A stretch of DNA of 64,000 nt from Elysia chlorotica (lineage: Eukaryota; Mollusca; Gastropoda; Plakobranchidae). The notes beneath the pieces are model-generated. The model was not told where the DNA came from. It was given only the letters and a program-made list of their open reading frames with translations, and made no database searches. Below are positions 46,801 through 57,317 of this stretch, piece by piece. The first letter of the stretch is position 1; each line of letters opens with the position of its first letter. Position numbers and translations under genes: made by a program. The stretch is taken from assembly GCA_003991915.1 (NCBI GenBank), contig RQTK01000338.1, positions 264,013-328,012 on the forward strand, written 5' to 3'.

Positions 46801-49525
46801 GGTTGCGGGAATCGTTTGATTTGTGTAGTCACTTCCTCTGCCTGCTGCTTGCCTTCGTCTTTGCTGAGTGTTTGTTTCAAAATGTTCACTCGCTGAAGGT
46901 TCCATATCCCCTGTAATTCGTCTAGTCGCCATTCTATCTGGCTGTCCTGTTTCCTGAACCCTGGCCATTGCACATCCTAGAAAATTCGGTATGCTGTAAT
47001 CAACAAAGCACCGAGAGGAAGCCCCCTGATCTCTGCTTTCCCGTAGCTCCATACAGTTGTCGGCAGCTCTAGGTGGTCGGTGGGCAACTGCTTGCAGCTC
47101 CAGCTGGGCACTCTCTACAGCTCTCGGCAAGTGTGACCCTACTCGCTCGCAACACTCAGGGTAACAGGAGGTATCCTGCAAGACTCTTCCTTGTGAAGCA
47201 TTCTCCTCACCCAGCGAGTGAACTGTGTCAAGCCGATACTCTTGATTTCCCTCGCCTTGTGAACCAGTTAAGGTTCCTTGGTTTGTGTCCTCATGGCTCA
47301 CCATCCCGTTAGCGTCTCTGTTCTGGTTGAGCTCTTCGTATGGCGGGGGTTGCTCCCCTGGTAGGATCTGTGGAGGTTTGGGAGGTGAGTACGGAGGAGG
47401 GGGGTCTGTGTAGGGTGGGCATTCTACGGACATGAAAACCTCTGGGATGTAGTGCTCGCTGTCTGTGTCCTCGCTGTGCACCTGCTGGGCGCGCTCCTCA
47501 AAGCCTGGGAGAAGAAAAAAAAAGGAAGAAGAAAATCAAATGAAAACTTAGCTCGAAATTAATCGCTAAAAGTCATAAACTTTCACCCAATTTTCATTTT
47601 ATTGAAAGGAGGGACAAATGGTCCTTCTTCATAAGTTTTTTTTAAAAACAAAAGATACAAGAGATTGAGACATTAAGCCTCATTATTAGATGTTCAAGTA
47701 CCCTAAATAAAAAATAAAAATTAGATTTTTATTCTCTCCTGAAAATAAAAATCATACGACTGAAAGTAATGTTCTTTAAAATAGGTACTCCAAACTATTT
47801 TTTTGCATTGATAAATTCACATTTAAATCCTTTGCATAGAGTTTTTGTTTCTGAGTATGGGGTGAAAATTTTAAGTACCTACTTTAATTCAAAGCAAAGA
47901 TATAGCTTTTCAAAATTGTTATGATTACACAAACTTTCAGAACTTTATGGAAAGATCACTTTGAAACACTTCCGAATACCATAGCCACAGCCGAGCACAC
48001 TCAATAGTACTGTATAATTATCAACTTGTAGTGCCAGGTATTACTTCAAGTAACATAAACAAAAGACCGAGCAACATTCTAAAAAATTGTCAACTTTGAG
48101 GATAAACAAAATTATGAAAAATAATTTTTGTTTTGTTCTTACGTCTCATGGACAAAAGGAGGCGTCTTTGCCGAACTCTGTGGACTAGGAACAGAAGCAA
48201 AGCAAGGACAAGAAATGAAGTCACGGTGGATGCAATCAGTCTCAGCGACAGGTTTGTAATGCTTTCTCCATCATCTGTAAAAATAGTGAAATACATAAAG
48301 ATAAATGTGTTAATTGTTATAAAGTGTTACAAGAAATAGACCCTAAATTCATGACTAAATACCATTCTTAACTCTATAAACCTTCCTTGCCTTTTTGTCT
48401 CTCTTTCTTCCTAGTTAAAGGCTTCTCTCCCTTCTTTTCTTCATCCATAGCTTCCCTCTTCCATCCCTTTTCTATTTGTATAATGTCATATCTTAGCCAC
48501 TGCCTCCATTTCTCTTTTACTTCCTGTCTATCACTCTCTTTTCTTGACTGTTGTCATCCTGAACCCCCTGAAACATTATTTCTCTCTTCCCACATAGTTT
48601 CCCTAGCTCCACTGATCTCACAACCTTCACATCCCCTTTGTCTCATTCCCCACTCTCTCTTCCTTCTTGCTACTACCACTTTCCTTCTTCTGCACTATAT
48701 CACATGTGTCTTTTTCTTTACACTGTCAGCCCTCATCATATGTCTCTTTTCTGGACTGCCACTACTCCATTCTCCTCAAATGTGTGCTGACATACCTGGT
48801 GCTTCCTCCACAGGGCGAGTGCCGTTACAGACATACTCGCAGCACGTATTGTCCAGAGGTTCACAGTTCTGGGGTGGGGAACAGGCCACAGAGTGACACA
48901 TGACAGGGAAAGTCATGTCGCAGGTGCACTGAGTGCAAGGGTCGTTAGAGTCTGGCACATATTTTTCCCCATCTGCAACTCTTTGTCCCTGCGAGTCTAT
49001 ACAGCCGGTTTGTAGCTGTGGGACTGAACACAATGGTATGACATGATAATATGAGGTAATGCTACTGATTGATAATGATAAGTAATTAAATACAACATTT
49101 TCAAGCTATGAAATTGCGGTGGGGTGCCATCTCTTTTCTTAATATTTTATATGAAACTTACTTTAGTATCAACTAATAATGAACCCTCATCAGGTCCTCA
49201 GAATGACTTTCACTTAAATTAAAACATTGCAAAATATAAAAATTGGAACTAATCTATAATTTTAAAAGATTCTAAAATAGTTGGCAAGACAAATTTTTTA
49301 CCAAGTGCCTGATGAAAGCTTATCTTACTCTCGTAAAAACAACACACCCATAAACTTCTCTCTATGATAAAAAAAGTTACCATCTTTGAGTGAAATGCCA
49401 TGCCAGACATCTGGTTCCAACTCATTTACATGAGCTGTTCCATTGAAGGCTTCTAGGGCAGGGGACAGGGAGATGAGAAGGCAGGCAATCGCTGCTTTCA
49501 AAATCAACCTATAGGTCTGATCCAT
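43843..49525 (-). CDS. DGCR2: DGCR2-like single-pass membrane protein (VWC domain, PPxY tail)
   Basis: Putative adhesion receptor. Exons (reverse strand) 49525-49381, 49023-48796, 48274-48143 and 47504-43843 join in frame to 1388 aa. Seen: signal peptide (1-26, ...SLSPALEA), N-glycosylation sites N28GT and N115GT, a VWC domain with ten cysteines (C56-C114, CTQCTC...TCCEYVC), a TM helix at about 135-155 (SFLVLALLLFLVHRVRQRR) and a tail with PPxY motifs at about 204-207 (PPPY) and 221-224 (PPPYEEL), then about 1160 Ser/Gln/Pro-rich residues. The TM plus juxtamembrane RQRR and paired PPPPY motifs closely resemble vertebrate DGCR2/IDD as I recall it. The LDLR-A and C-type lectin domains of DGCR2 are not found between signal peptide and VWC, and the tail is several times longer. 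An AG at 49552-49551 indicates an upstream 5' UTR exon. PPxY suggests NEDD4-type WW ligase binding (inference). Confidence 0.85.
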
Positions 49526-49552
49526 GTTTAGTAGAACCAAGTCCAGATCTGT

Positions 49553-51945
49553 GAAAAAATTAAAAAAAAATCTAAATGAAAAACAAAAACAAGCATTTAT
49601 TACAAATATTGCAGCCATGATTAATTTTAAAACTAATCATGTCTAATGGGTGCATGTCTTGCAAAATAACACTGTAACACCCAGATAGATAATGTGGTGC
49701 AATTTTCGCCACAGCAAGTGAAAGTCCTATTTGTCCGTGGAAATTAAAATCTAAGCTGTTTTGATTTGACTAAGGTACTCCATACCCACTGGGGTCCTGA
49801 CTCTGTAAAAATGGCCACCACATTCAATACCAGAGCCAAATGACTTGGTCGATATAAACAAAACTCAAGGATATAGTTGAATCATGGCAACATAACATTC
49901 TGAACCATAGCAGTCAATCAAATTCAAGATTGAATTCAAAAAGACTTCTTTATCTTCTTCAAAATTAATAATTTTTGGCACTTAAAATTTTTATATTGAT
50001 CCAACCGACCTCCAATATTGAATATGACAGCCATATAAACAGAGCTGGGAATAGGACTAGGACTGCATTGAGCAAACACATCACAGAAAAAAATGGATAA
50101 GAGGTGATTTTTCAATGCATAGGTTCACAGTATGTAGTTTTCTAGATGGTTTGAAAAGACATTTTACTTTTGACACTATCAAGTCAAGAATTGATTGAAT
50201 GTATTTAACACATCTCTCAGATATAGAAAATCTAGTTCAAATACACACACCATAAAAAGATCTGGGTTTAAGCAAATAAGTAATGTACTAGTTGTTGTTA
50301 TTGTTTTCCTCCCCTTTTCTAATGATTGTAGGCCTAGATCTTAAGTTAAAAAGTAGAGTATGAAAAAAACAATCTTGCAGCATTTTTTATTTATTTATAA
50401 GGCATTGAATTTTTTTAAAGGAAACTAAAAATGTTCTATTACAGTCTGTAGTTTATTCATCAATTACAATGTTAATGAATCAGCCTAAATTAATTATAAT
50501 AGCAAAAAATCTCTGACATAATCTGCGACATCACTAGCTAGGAAAGGTTAAAAGAAAGAACAAAAAATAACTGATAAAGAAAAAAAAAGGCACAGTTTTG
50601 GAGGAAACAAAAGTTTTCAACCTTTTAATGAAAAAAAGAATGGGTCAAGTAAAAAAAAAAAGCTTCAAAGCGGAATGAAATTCAAATGCTTGAATTAGAT
50701 GAAAAAGTCTGCTTTAAAAATTCAATGAAAGCAATGAAGTATTTCAAGTAAGCTTGGGTGTGGTGTATAAAACCTGTGTACCAATTAGTAAAAAATATCT
50801 TGCTGGCACCTGTGTACAAATAAATGGTATTGCCGCTTGCGTCTTGTTTATCTGTACCAATGTACGAATAGACACAGTGTTTTCTATTATTATTTTTTTT
50901 TATTTGCTTAAACTGAGTCTTCAGACCAATGCAATCCTGAGATGAGTACCCTAACAGTAACAGTCTCTATCTAGTTGCTTATTTGCTGGAAGGCTAGTAC
51001 TAGTAGTACTTAGTATTCTCGTAGTTCTGGTCTTAGGGCCCTGAGTTTCAGGATGCCTTCTAAAGATAAATATAATTTTAGTCTAGATCTAGATTAGTTT
51101 GGGACTCAGTACCCAGTACTTACTAATCTAGAATCTGATTCTAGTCTAAGATCTAGATCTAGATTAGATCTCTACATCTATGGCGGAAAACACTCAGGTC
51201 TTGAAGATTTCTCTTTCCAAATGGGATGCAGAGACTCTAGATCTCTACATCTATTTATTTCAACATTAATTTTAGTCGAATAAATCTTGACCAATCAATA
51301 CTATAAACATGCATGAATCAAAACAATTTCGGGTCATACCAATAAAGCCAATATAGATCAACCATTATAGTGTATTTTATCAAGTTGCGGGCTAACCCTG
51401 ACATTCCTTCAGTGAGAATAAATGTTCATCGATTCGCTGCCATTTTGGATTGATGCTAATCAATAGAAAACTAAGAAAAACAGGGGCGATAAACGGAAAG
51501 GCACCTTTTTCAACACTTCCTTTCAAGAAAAAGTCTACTTTCGTTTTTGTTATCACTTCTAAACCTAAAACATAGATACTACAGCAGTCTCTGGTCTACT
51601 AGATTTAGATGTAGGAAAATGAACTTTAGATCGTAGCCTTGGAACCCGTGCCTCTCCGTTCTAGACCTAGATTACGGGGTAGTTCAGTCATCATTGATGG
51701 CACTATCTGACATTTTAACTTGAACATTTATTCTTTAGATTCATCTGACTCTGAGACAATCTAGATTCTAGATCTAGATCTAGAGTACGAATTAAAAAGC
51801 ATAAAATCAAAATTGGATATATCTAGATCTAGAATAGATTTAGATTTCTAGATAGCCCTATAGATCTAGAATCTAGATCTAAAGATTGAGATCTTAAACC
51901 AGCGTCGGATTTTAAAGATTTTAGACAATTAAAAATTTGTAAAAA
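49553..51945. promoter_or_regulatory. Divergent intergenic region between DGCR2-like (-) and PXMP2 (+)
   Basis: Holds the unseen 5' UTR exon(s) and promoter of the DGCR2-like gene and the promoter of PXMP2. No TATA box could be assigned with confidence. The part from 51080 to 51900 is dense in AGATCT/TCTAGA palindromes. No third gene recognised. Confidence 0.45.
51080..51900. repeat. Cluster of AGATCT/TCTAGA palindromes
   Basis: Two dense groups, 51083-51180 and 51755-51900, made of TCTAGATCTAGAT-type overlapping palindromes with isolated copies between them. It is not a simple tandem array; spacing is irregular. It ends about 50 bases before the PXMP2 ATG. Confidence 0.8.
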
Positions 51946-53266
51946 ATGTCGGAGCCTCACTGTAGACATGGACCAAAAAAGAGAGAAAGCCAAGAAGGAT
52001 TGTTTACAAGAGCTCTCAAAGATTATGTTCGTTTACTCGCTGAGAGGCCTGTTATAACTAAGGCAGTGACAAAGTAAGCTCATTTATTTGGTGTAACTTC
52101 AGTTTGACTATTATAGAAAAAGGGAAATTAAAATTCTTAAATTGATTGAAAAAAACAAAACAAAACATCACAAAACATGCCTTCCTGACTGCTGTCACCC
52201 TTCCCTCCCCTTTCTCTCTCGAATCTATGTCCCATGATATATACTTGGCTAGTCTTTCATCCTGGGCAACAAAAATAGATCTATATTCTCTCCATGTTGA
52301 TGTTTATGTCTAAAATTGTAGGGTAAGCCCCCTTTAGGGTACCCCCCTCTCTCTTTCTCATTCTTTCTCTTCCCCTCCCTCTCGCGATATTTCCTTTTCT
52401 CCAGTCCATCTCACAAAGATATAGTACCAAACATGTTTACCTCCTTTTTTCCCTTTTCTGAGGGGGCAAACTGGCTCAAGAGGTAGAGTGTCAATCTTCT
52501 GATTGGAGATCCGTGGTTTGGAACTTAAAATCATTAAATAATTAATTTTCCTTATAATTTTTGTCTACTGTTGCTTGGGTCTGTGTCAATATAATGTGGC
52601 CGTCTGAGACAGGTTTCCATGTCTCCCTGCTCAGACTTGTGTGTTGCAGCACAAATTGTTGACTTCAGTCTTGGGGGTCTGTAGCCTAGTGCTGACATTG
52701 GACGTTAGCCAATCAACTCATTTACTCAACTCAATCGCCCTTTTCAGGGTCTTCTCCCATGCGCATGTCTGATATGGCTCCCCGTTTCGGTTAGAATTGA
52801 GTACAAAATTGCCCTTTTTTGTCATAAAGTGCAAAGTAACAACTCACCCTTCTATATAAAATAACTAAATCTCCCTGTACAATCCTGGATGTCAGTTACG
52901 ATCTGAAAACAATAATCTTTTCCACACTCCTAGGACCAATCTTGTATGGTGGAAATCAATCTTTTTCCAAAGCTGGCCCTACTGTTTGGAACTCTCTACC
53001 TCTTTCAATTAGACCAGTCTCCAGTGAGTCCCTTTTTAGAAAACATTTAAAAGCATTTCTTTTTCAAAAATATCTGTCAAATTAGAATTGTTACCCACCA
53101 TCATCGCATTAGCCCTTAGGTATTGTGGGTTTTTTTGTTTTTGCTGCTATTTATTACAACTATCACCCATCTGTTGCATTGTGTGTGTTTTATGTTTAAG
53201 ATGTAGGTTTTTTATGCTTTTATCTTCAATAATGTAAAGCGCTTTGATATTTCGGTGGAAAGCGAA

Positions 53267-53299
<33 letters not shown>

Positions 53300-56200
53300 A
53301 ACACATTGTAACTGTTTCATATTTCAGCTCAATTATTTCTGCCTTCGGAAATATTGTCTCACAAACTCTAGCCCCTGATCCTGCTACAGGTGGGAAAATT
53401 AACTGGAGGAGTGTGTTTGCATATTCTTCATTCGGGTGAGATATAATAAAATATATATACATGTCTATCTGTTTATTTGCATACTTGCTTCAGAAATCCC
53501 ATGTCATAGATCTACATTCACACTCTTTGTGTGCACATGATATCATTGAAATGAAGACTAAAGCTGTGTGTTTTGTCTGAATTTTCAAAATTTCACTTCG
53601 ATTATCAGTACATGTATTTTCAGGGATTACATTTTTTCTTGTAGATTGAGAGATTTTTACTATATATTGCAATTGAAGACCACAAAAATATTTTTAGGCT
53701 CCAATGTAATAAATATTTAAATTTACCAAAAAAATGACCCATTTCTTACAACTATGTTTTGCAAAGTTGCACTCACAAAAGTCACAGTTAGAGAAAATGC
53801 CTTGCTTGACATCTATAGGCTTATTTCCAAATATTGTTTTTTGTTCGATTTGCTGAACACAATATACAGTGGACCTCAGATATGGCAAAGTAAGTGGGCT
53901 AGCTGCAAAACTTCGTTACATCCGAGGTTTCGTTACAGGCAAGGTTGTAAAATCACAACAAACTTGACTCTATATTGATTTTAATTTTTTGTGTGCTGTC
54001 TTTCTCAAGAATTGAACGTTTTAAAACAGCTTTCCTGTTTCCCAAAGTAATGTTACCTGCTCCATTAGCTAAAATTTGGTTTTTAACAAAAACACTTGTC
54101 CATGTTCAATGAATAAAAAAATTGCATTAATCTTGAGTTTGAGTGAATATTTTCGAAAGGAGCTGATGCTGCTCGAGCATGCGAGACTGGGAGTAGACTC
54201 AACTGAGAGTATAAAACATTTTTGATTTATACCTCTGTTTAAATTCGCAAAGAAACCTACAGACATACATGTCCCAATTTTATCAACTTCAGTCTTCAAT
54301 CCTAAGCACTACCAAACTGAAAATGAATCCAAGTAACTGCGCAATTCCAACCTTCACCAAGATAAATGTACCGATAGCCGATGATGGATCTTTTAGGCCT
54401 GTGTGTGTTTGTGACGTTTTGATCTGACAAGTAACATTAGTGTTCGTGGGAATGTGCGTTACTGCCCTTCTTACCTCCTTTGTGAAGTGCAATTTAGCAT
54501 CATAGGAAAGGTATTTTTGATGCCATGGTCAATAGTGTCATTGAAAATTGAAATCTGATTTACATGTAAGTGAATATTAAACGAACCCGTAATGTTTGTA
54601 TGTCTAGGCTGGGATAAGACTGAGGTGGAGTAATGCTAAACACAGTCCCACTAAAAGACACCGCTGTCAGTGTGACAGTGATTCTATGCATGTGGAGAGA
54701 GAGAAGGTGTGGAAGAACCTATCAATATGCCAAATAAACATGACCATTCATTGCCCCTCCCCTCTCCCTAACGTATGCGAAGACCACACGCACACTGTAT
54801 TGAAACTTCTCAGGAACTAATACTAATGATGCAACACACAACCTAGCACTGTCAGGTGGTCTAGCCACACTCAATATTATGTAACATCTTTCTTCCTCTC
54901 TTTTTCCTGCACCCCCTCCCCCAACTCTCTGTGTTTGAATGTCTCTGGATCTGCACCTTCTCTTCACATTTTTGTTGTTTTCCCCATCTTCTACTATCTT
55001 AGTTCTAAACATTTCACTCTAGTGCAGATTTTTTATTTAATGTCATTTTGTTAATCCTCATTGTCGAAACAAACTATTTTGCTTGTTTATGATCTCTCTA
55101 CAAAATGGGCACGAACTTGACCTGTAAACGTGTACTGCGCTACGCCCGAGTTTTTCATAGTTCTGTATTCGCTGAAATTTCTGAAAATCTCGACCAATAC
55201 TTCGTTATGTCCTGTGTTTTTGTTAGGCCAAGGTCCTCTTACAGCCTTTATATTAGGGAAAAAACGTTCCTAAGATAGTCTTTGTTACAGCCAAGGTTTG
55301 GTTAGTCTGATGTTGCTATATATTCGAGGTCCACTGTATTTGTTTTTATCCATAAGGTCATTAAAATTATGAAAAACAAATAATTCTATACCTTTTTTGT
55401 TTTTGCACATGTCTTTTTTTCACACGTCCGTATTTGACATCAATTTTGTTTCTATTTAAAGGTTTTTAGTCAATGGGCCCCTAATTCATCACTTCTATGC
55501 CTATGTGGAAAAAGTTCTGCCAAAAAACCAGCCGAACGTTGCCATCAAAAGAGTCATATTTGACAGATTTGTGTTCGCTCCACCATTTCTCCTGCTATTC
55601 CTGTACTATGTTGCTATTGTTGAGGTAAGTTTTGGCAATGCATATATTTTGTGTATCATTAATCCATTTAACCTGCAATTCAGAACTTGTTTGCTTTGAA
55701 ATTAATTCTTTGATTAAAGTTAGCTGATTGCATTTTAAAAGGCTGGGGGGGTTACGTGATATGGTCAGATCATAGGCTGCCTGCAGTCGGTGGGCGCATT
55801 GTGCGATAAGAAAATAAGGGGAAAATAAAAGGAGTGCAGGAAAAGGGTTGTTAATGCAAGTGGTGGTCATGGACAGGTGGTTGGTAGAGTATGTTCGACT
55901 GTACAATATAAGCTTGCATCCAATACTTTTCAAAAGATGAAATAAAAGTCTTTGCAAATGACTCTCTTTCGAAACAAAGTTAGTGAGGGAACTGCTACCA
56001 CCCTAACTCAATTTCCTGATGACTGTTTAGAGAAGGCCTACATTTGTTCTTTGTTCCTACATTTGTTCTTTGTTCCTACATTTTCATGGTTTACTCCAAA
56101 AAACGGCATGTAATTTTAACACTTTTAATATTCAGGGTGCTGGTAATCAGGGAGCTGTGAAAAAAATCAAGGAGACATACTGGTTAATATTGAAACTGAA

Positions 56201-57166
56201 CTGGGCAGTGTGGTCATTTGTGCAGTACTTCAACATGAACTACATTCCACTCAAGGTATGTTACTCAGAAACAACATGAACTACATTCTACTCAAGGTAT
56301 TAGAATAAGTAAGCAGCCAGCACACAATAATGGCATGGGTTGTTTCCTCAAGGTGGCCTCCTTTGGGTAAACAATGCAGCTATAGACACAAATTACAAGA
56401 ACTAGATGTCTCGGTGAGTGAAACTGTAGTGTAAAAAAGAACTATTTGTGCAAAACTTAGGACAAGGAGTCACTAAAAATGATTTTTTTTTGTTATGGCA
56501 GGTTTTTTGATATTTTAGTTTTTTTTTTCAGCTTAGGAGACAAAAACACAGAATAAAGAGAGTGCTAGTTTCGCTCTTTGCAATAATTCAGAAACTAAAC
56601 AAATATTCTGTCATTAGAGCAAAGAGTTAGAAGTGAGTTCAAGGAGCGATCTATGTTATAGTAATCTGTTCTTGGTCCATACTTTGTTCGTTTTAATGTG
56701 CCGTGTAAACATATATAGTAGGCTTTCAATATGTATCTTTCTAGACAATCCTATATTTACACATTTTTTATGGCAAAGGTTAACAAATTATTCTGAGTTA
56801 ATTAAAAATGAAATTGTATTTTAAGTTCCACTGGAATATTTCTTTAAAGTAACAGTTTATATCCATTAATGACGTAAAAAAAAAATTTTAATTTACTTTT
56901 TAACTGTCAGTGTCATCAATAAAAATGTTTTGAATGCCAAATAATTTCTAGACACAAAGTCAAACTTCATGTACATGTATTATGTACTACAAGTTTAGAC
57001 CTATGCAAAAAAACAGATGTTTTGCAAAAAAACATATGTTTTTGTAACAAAATAATTGTTTTCTCCCTTGATCTAGTTCCGCACAGTTTTTGGAAACTTG
57101 TGTTCCCTGGTTTGGATGATCACCATTTCCATCCTGCGGAGCAGAATGGCTGCCAAACAGAACTAA
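51946..57166 (+). CDS. PXMP2: PXMP2, peroxisomal membrane protein 2 (Mpv17/PMP22 family)
   Basis: Four-helix channel-like protein of the peroxisomal membrane. Exons 51946-52073, 53328-53435, 55462-55624, 56136-56255 and 57077-57166 join in frame to 202 aa (vertebrate PXMP2 about 195). Seen: RALKDYVRLLAERPVITKAV, NSIISAFGNIVSQTLAP (first helix), FLVNGPLIHHFYAYVEKVLP, DRFVFAPPFLLLFLYYVAIV (second helix region), WLILKLNWAVWSFVQYFNMN followed by YIPLK, and FRTVFGNLCSLVWMITISIL. The GPLxHHFY, W..WP/W-type and NxxYxPLKFR signatures are diagnostic of the family; DRFVFAP and the length favour PXMP2 over MPV17. The weak donor AAA|GTAAGC follows exon 1. Candidate AATAAA at 57312-57317 and 57448-57453. 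Introns 1 and 2 are filled by transposable elements. Confidence 0.93.
52463..52740 (+). mobile_element. Full-length tRNA-derived SINE in PXMP2 intron 1
   Basis: Head AACTGGCTCAAGAGGTAGAG (A-box) with a decayed B-box (CGTGGTTTGGAACTT), core GGGTCTGTGTCAATATAATG, body (GCTCAGACTTGTGTGTTGCA), tail TTGGACGTTAGCCAATCAAC. The best preserved forward copy, and a reference for module order. Confidence 0.8.
52741..53297 (+). mobile_element. 5'-truncated LINE (CR1/L2-like 3' end) in PXMP2 intron 1
   Basis: Starts in the C-terminal part of a reverse transcriptase ORF: WLPVSVRIEYKIA, later GPTVWNSLPLSIRP, SLFRKHLKAFLFQKYLSN and a stop at about 53082, with frameshifts between. The 3' end carries TAAAGCGCTTTGATATTTCG then (ATT)n (53268-53297). 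The tail stops about 30 bases before the PXMP2 exon 2 acceptor. Confidence 0.85.
53867..55336. mobile_element. Non-autonomous DNA transposon with CAGTGGACCTC termini, TA-flanked
   Basis: Left end TA|CAGTGGACCTCAGATAT (53867), right end ATATTCGAGGTCCACTG|TA (55336); the ends are inverted repeats and TA is repeated outside. Subterminal blocks CGTTACATCCGAGGTTTCGT and TTGTTACAGCCAAGGTTTGG are similar. The 1.47 kb interior has no visible transposase. The termini and TA target resemble pogo/Tigger-type Tc1-mariner elements (inference). It occupies most of PXMP2 intron 2. Confidence 0.75.
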
Positions 57167-57317
57167 TCTAGCATATGTAAACAGTTTTCTATTTTATGAC
57201 TAATAATTTTTATTAATTGTCGAGTGTTTTACAGTCCTTACATGAAGGATTGTCATGATTTTTGTTTTACAAAATCCGCTTTTATGCATTAGTTTAACAA
57301 AGATGTATATCAATAAA

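Noticed and set aside
48387-48896. 169-codon forward frame, Ser/Leu/Pro/His-rich
   Set aside because: Lies in an intron of the DGCR2-like gene and runs antisense into its VWC exon; pyrimidine-rich composition explains it.
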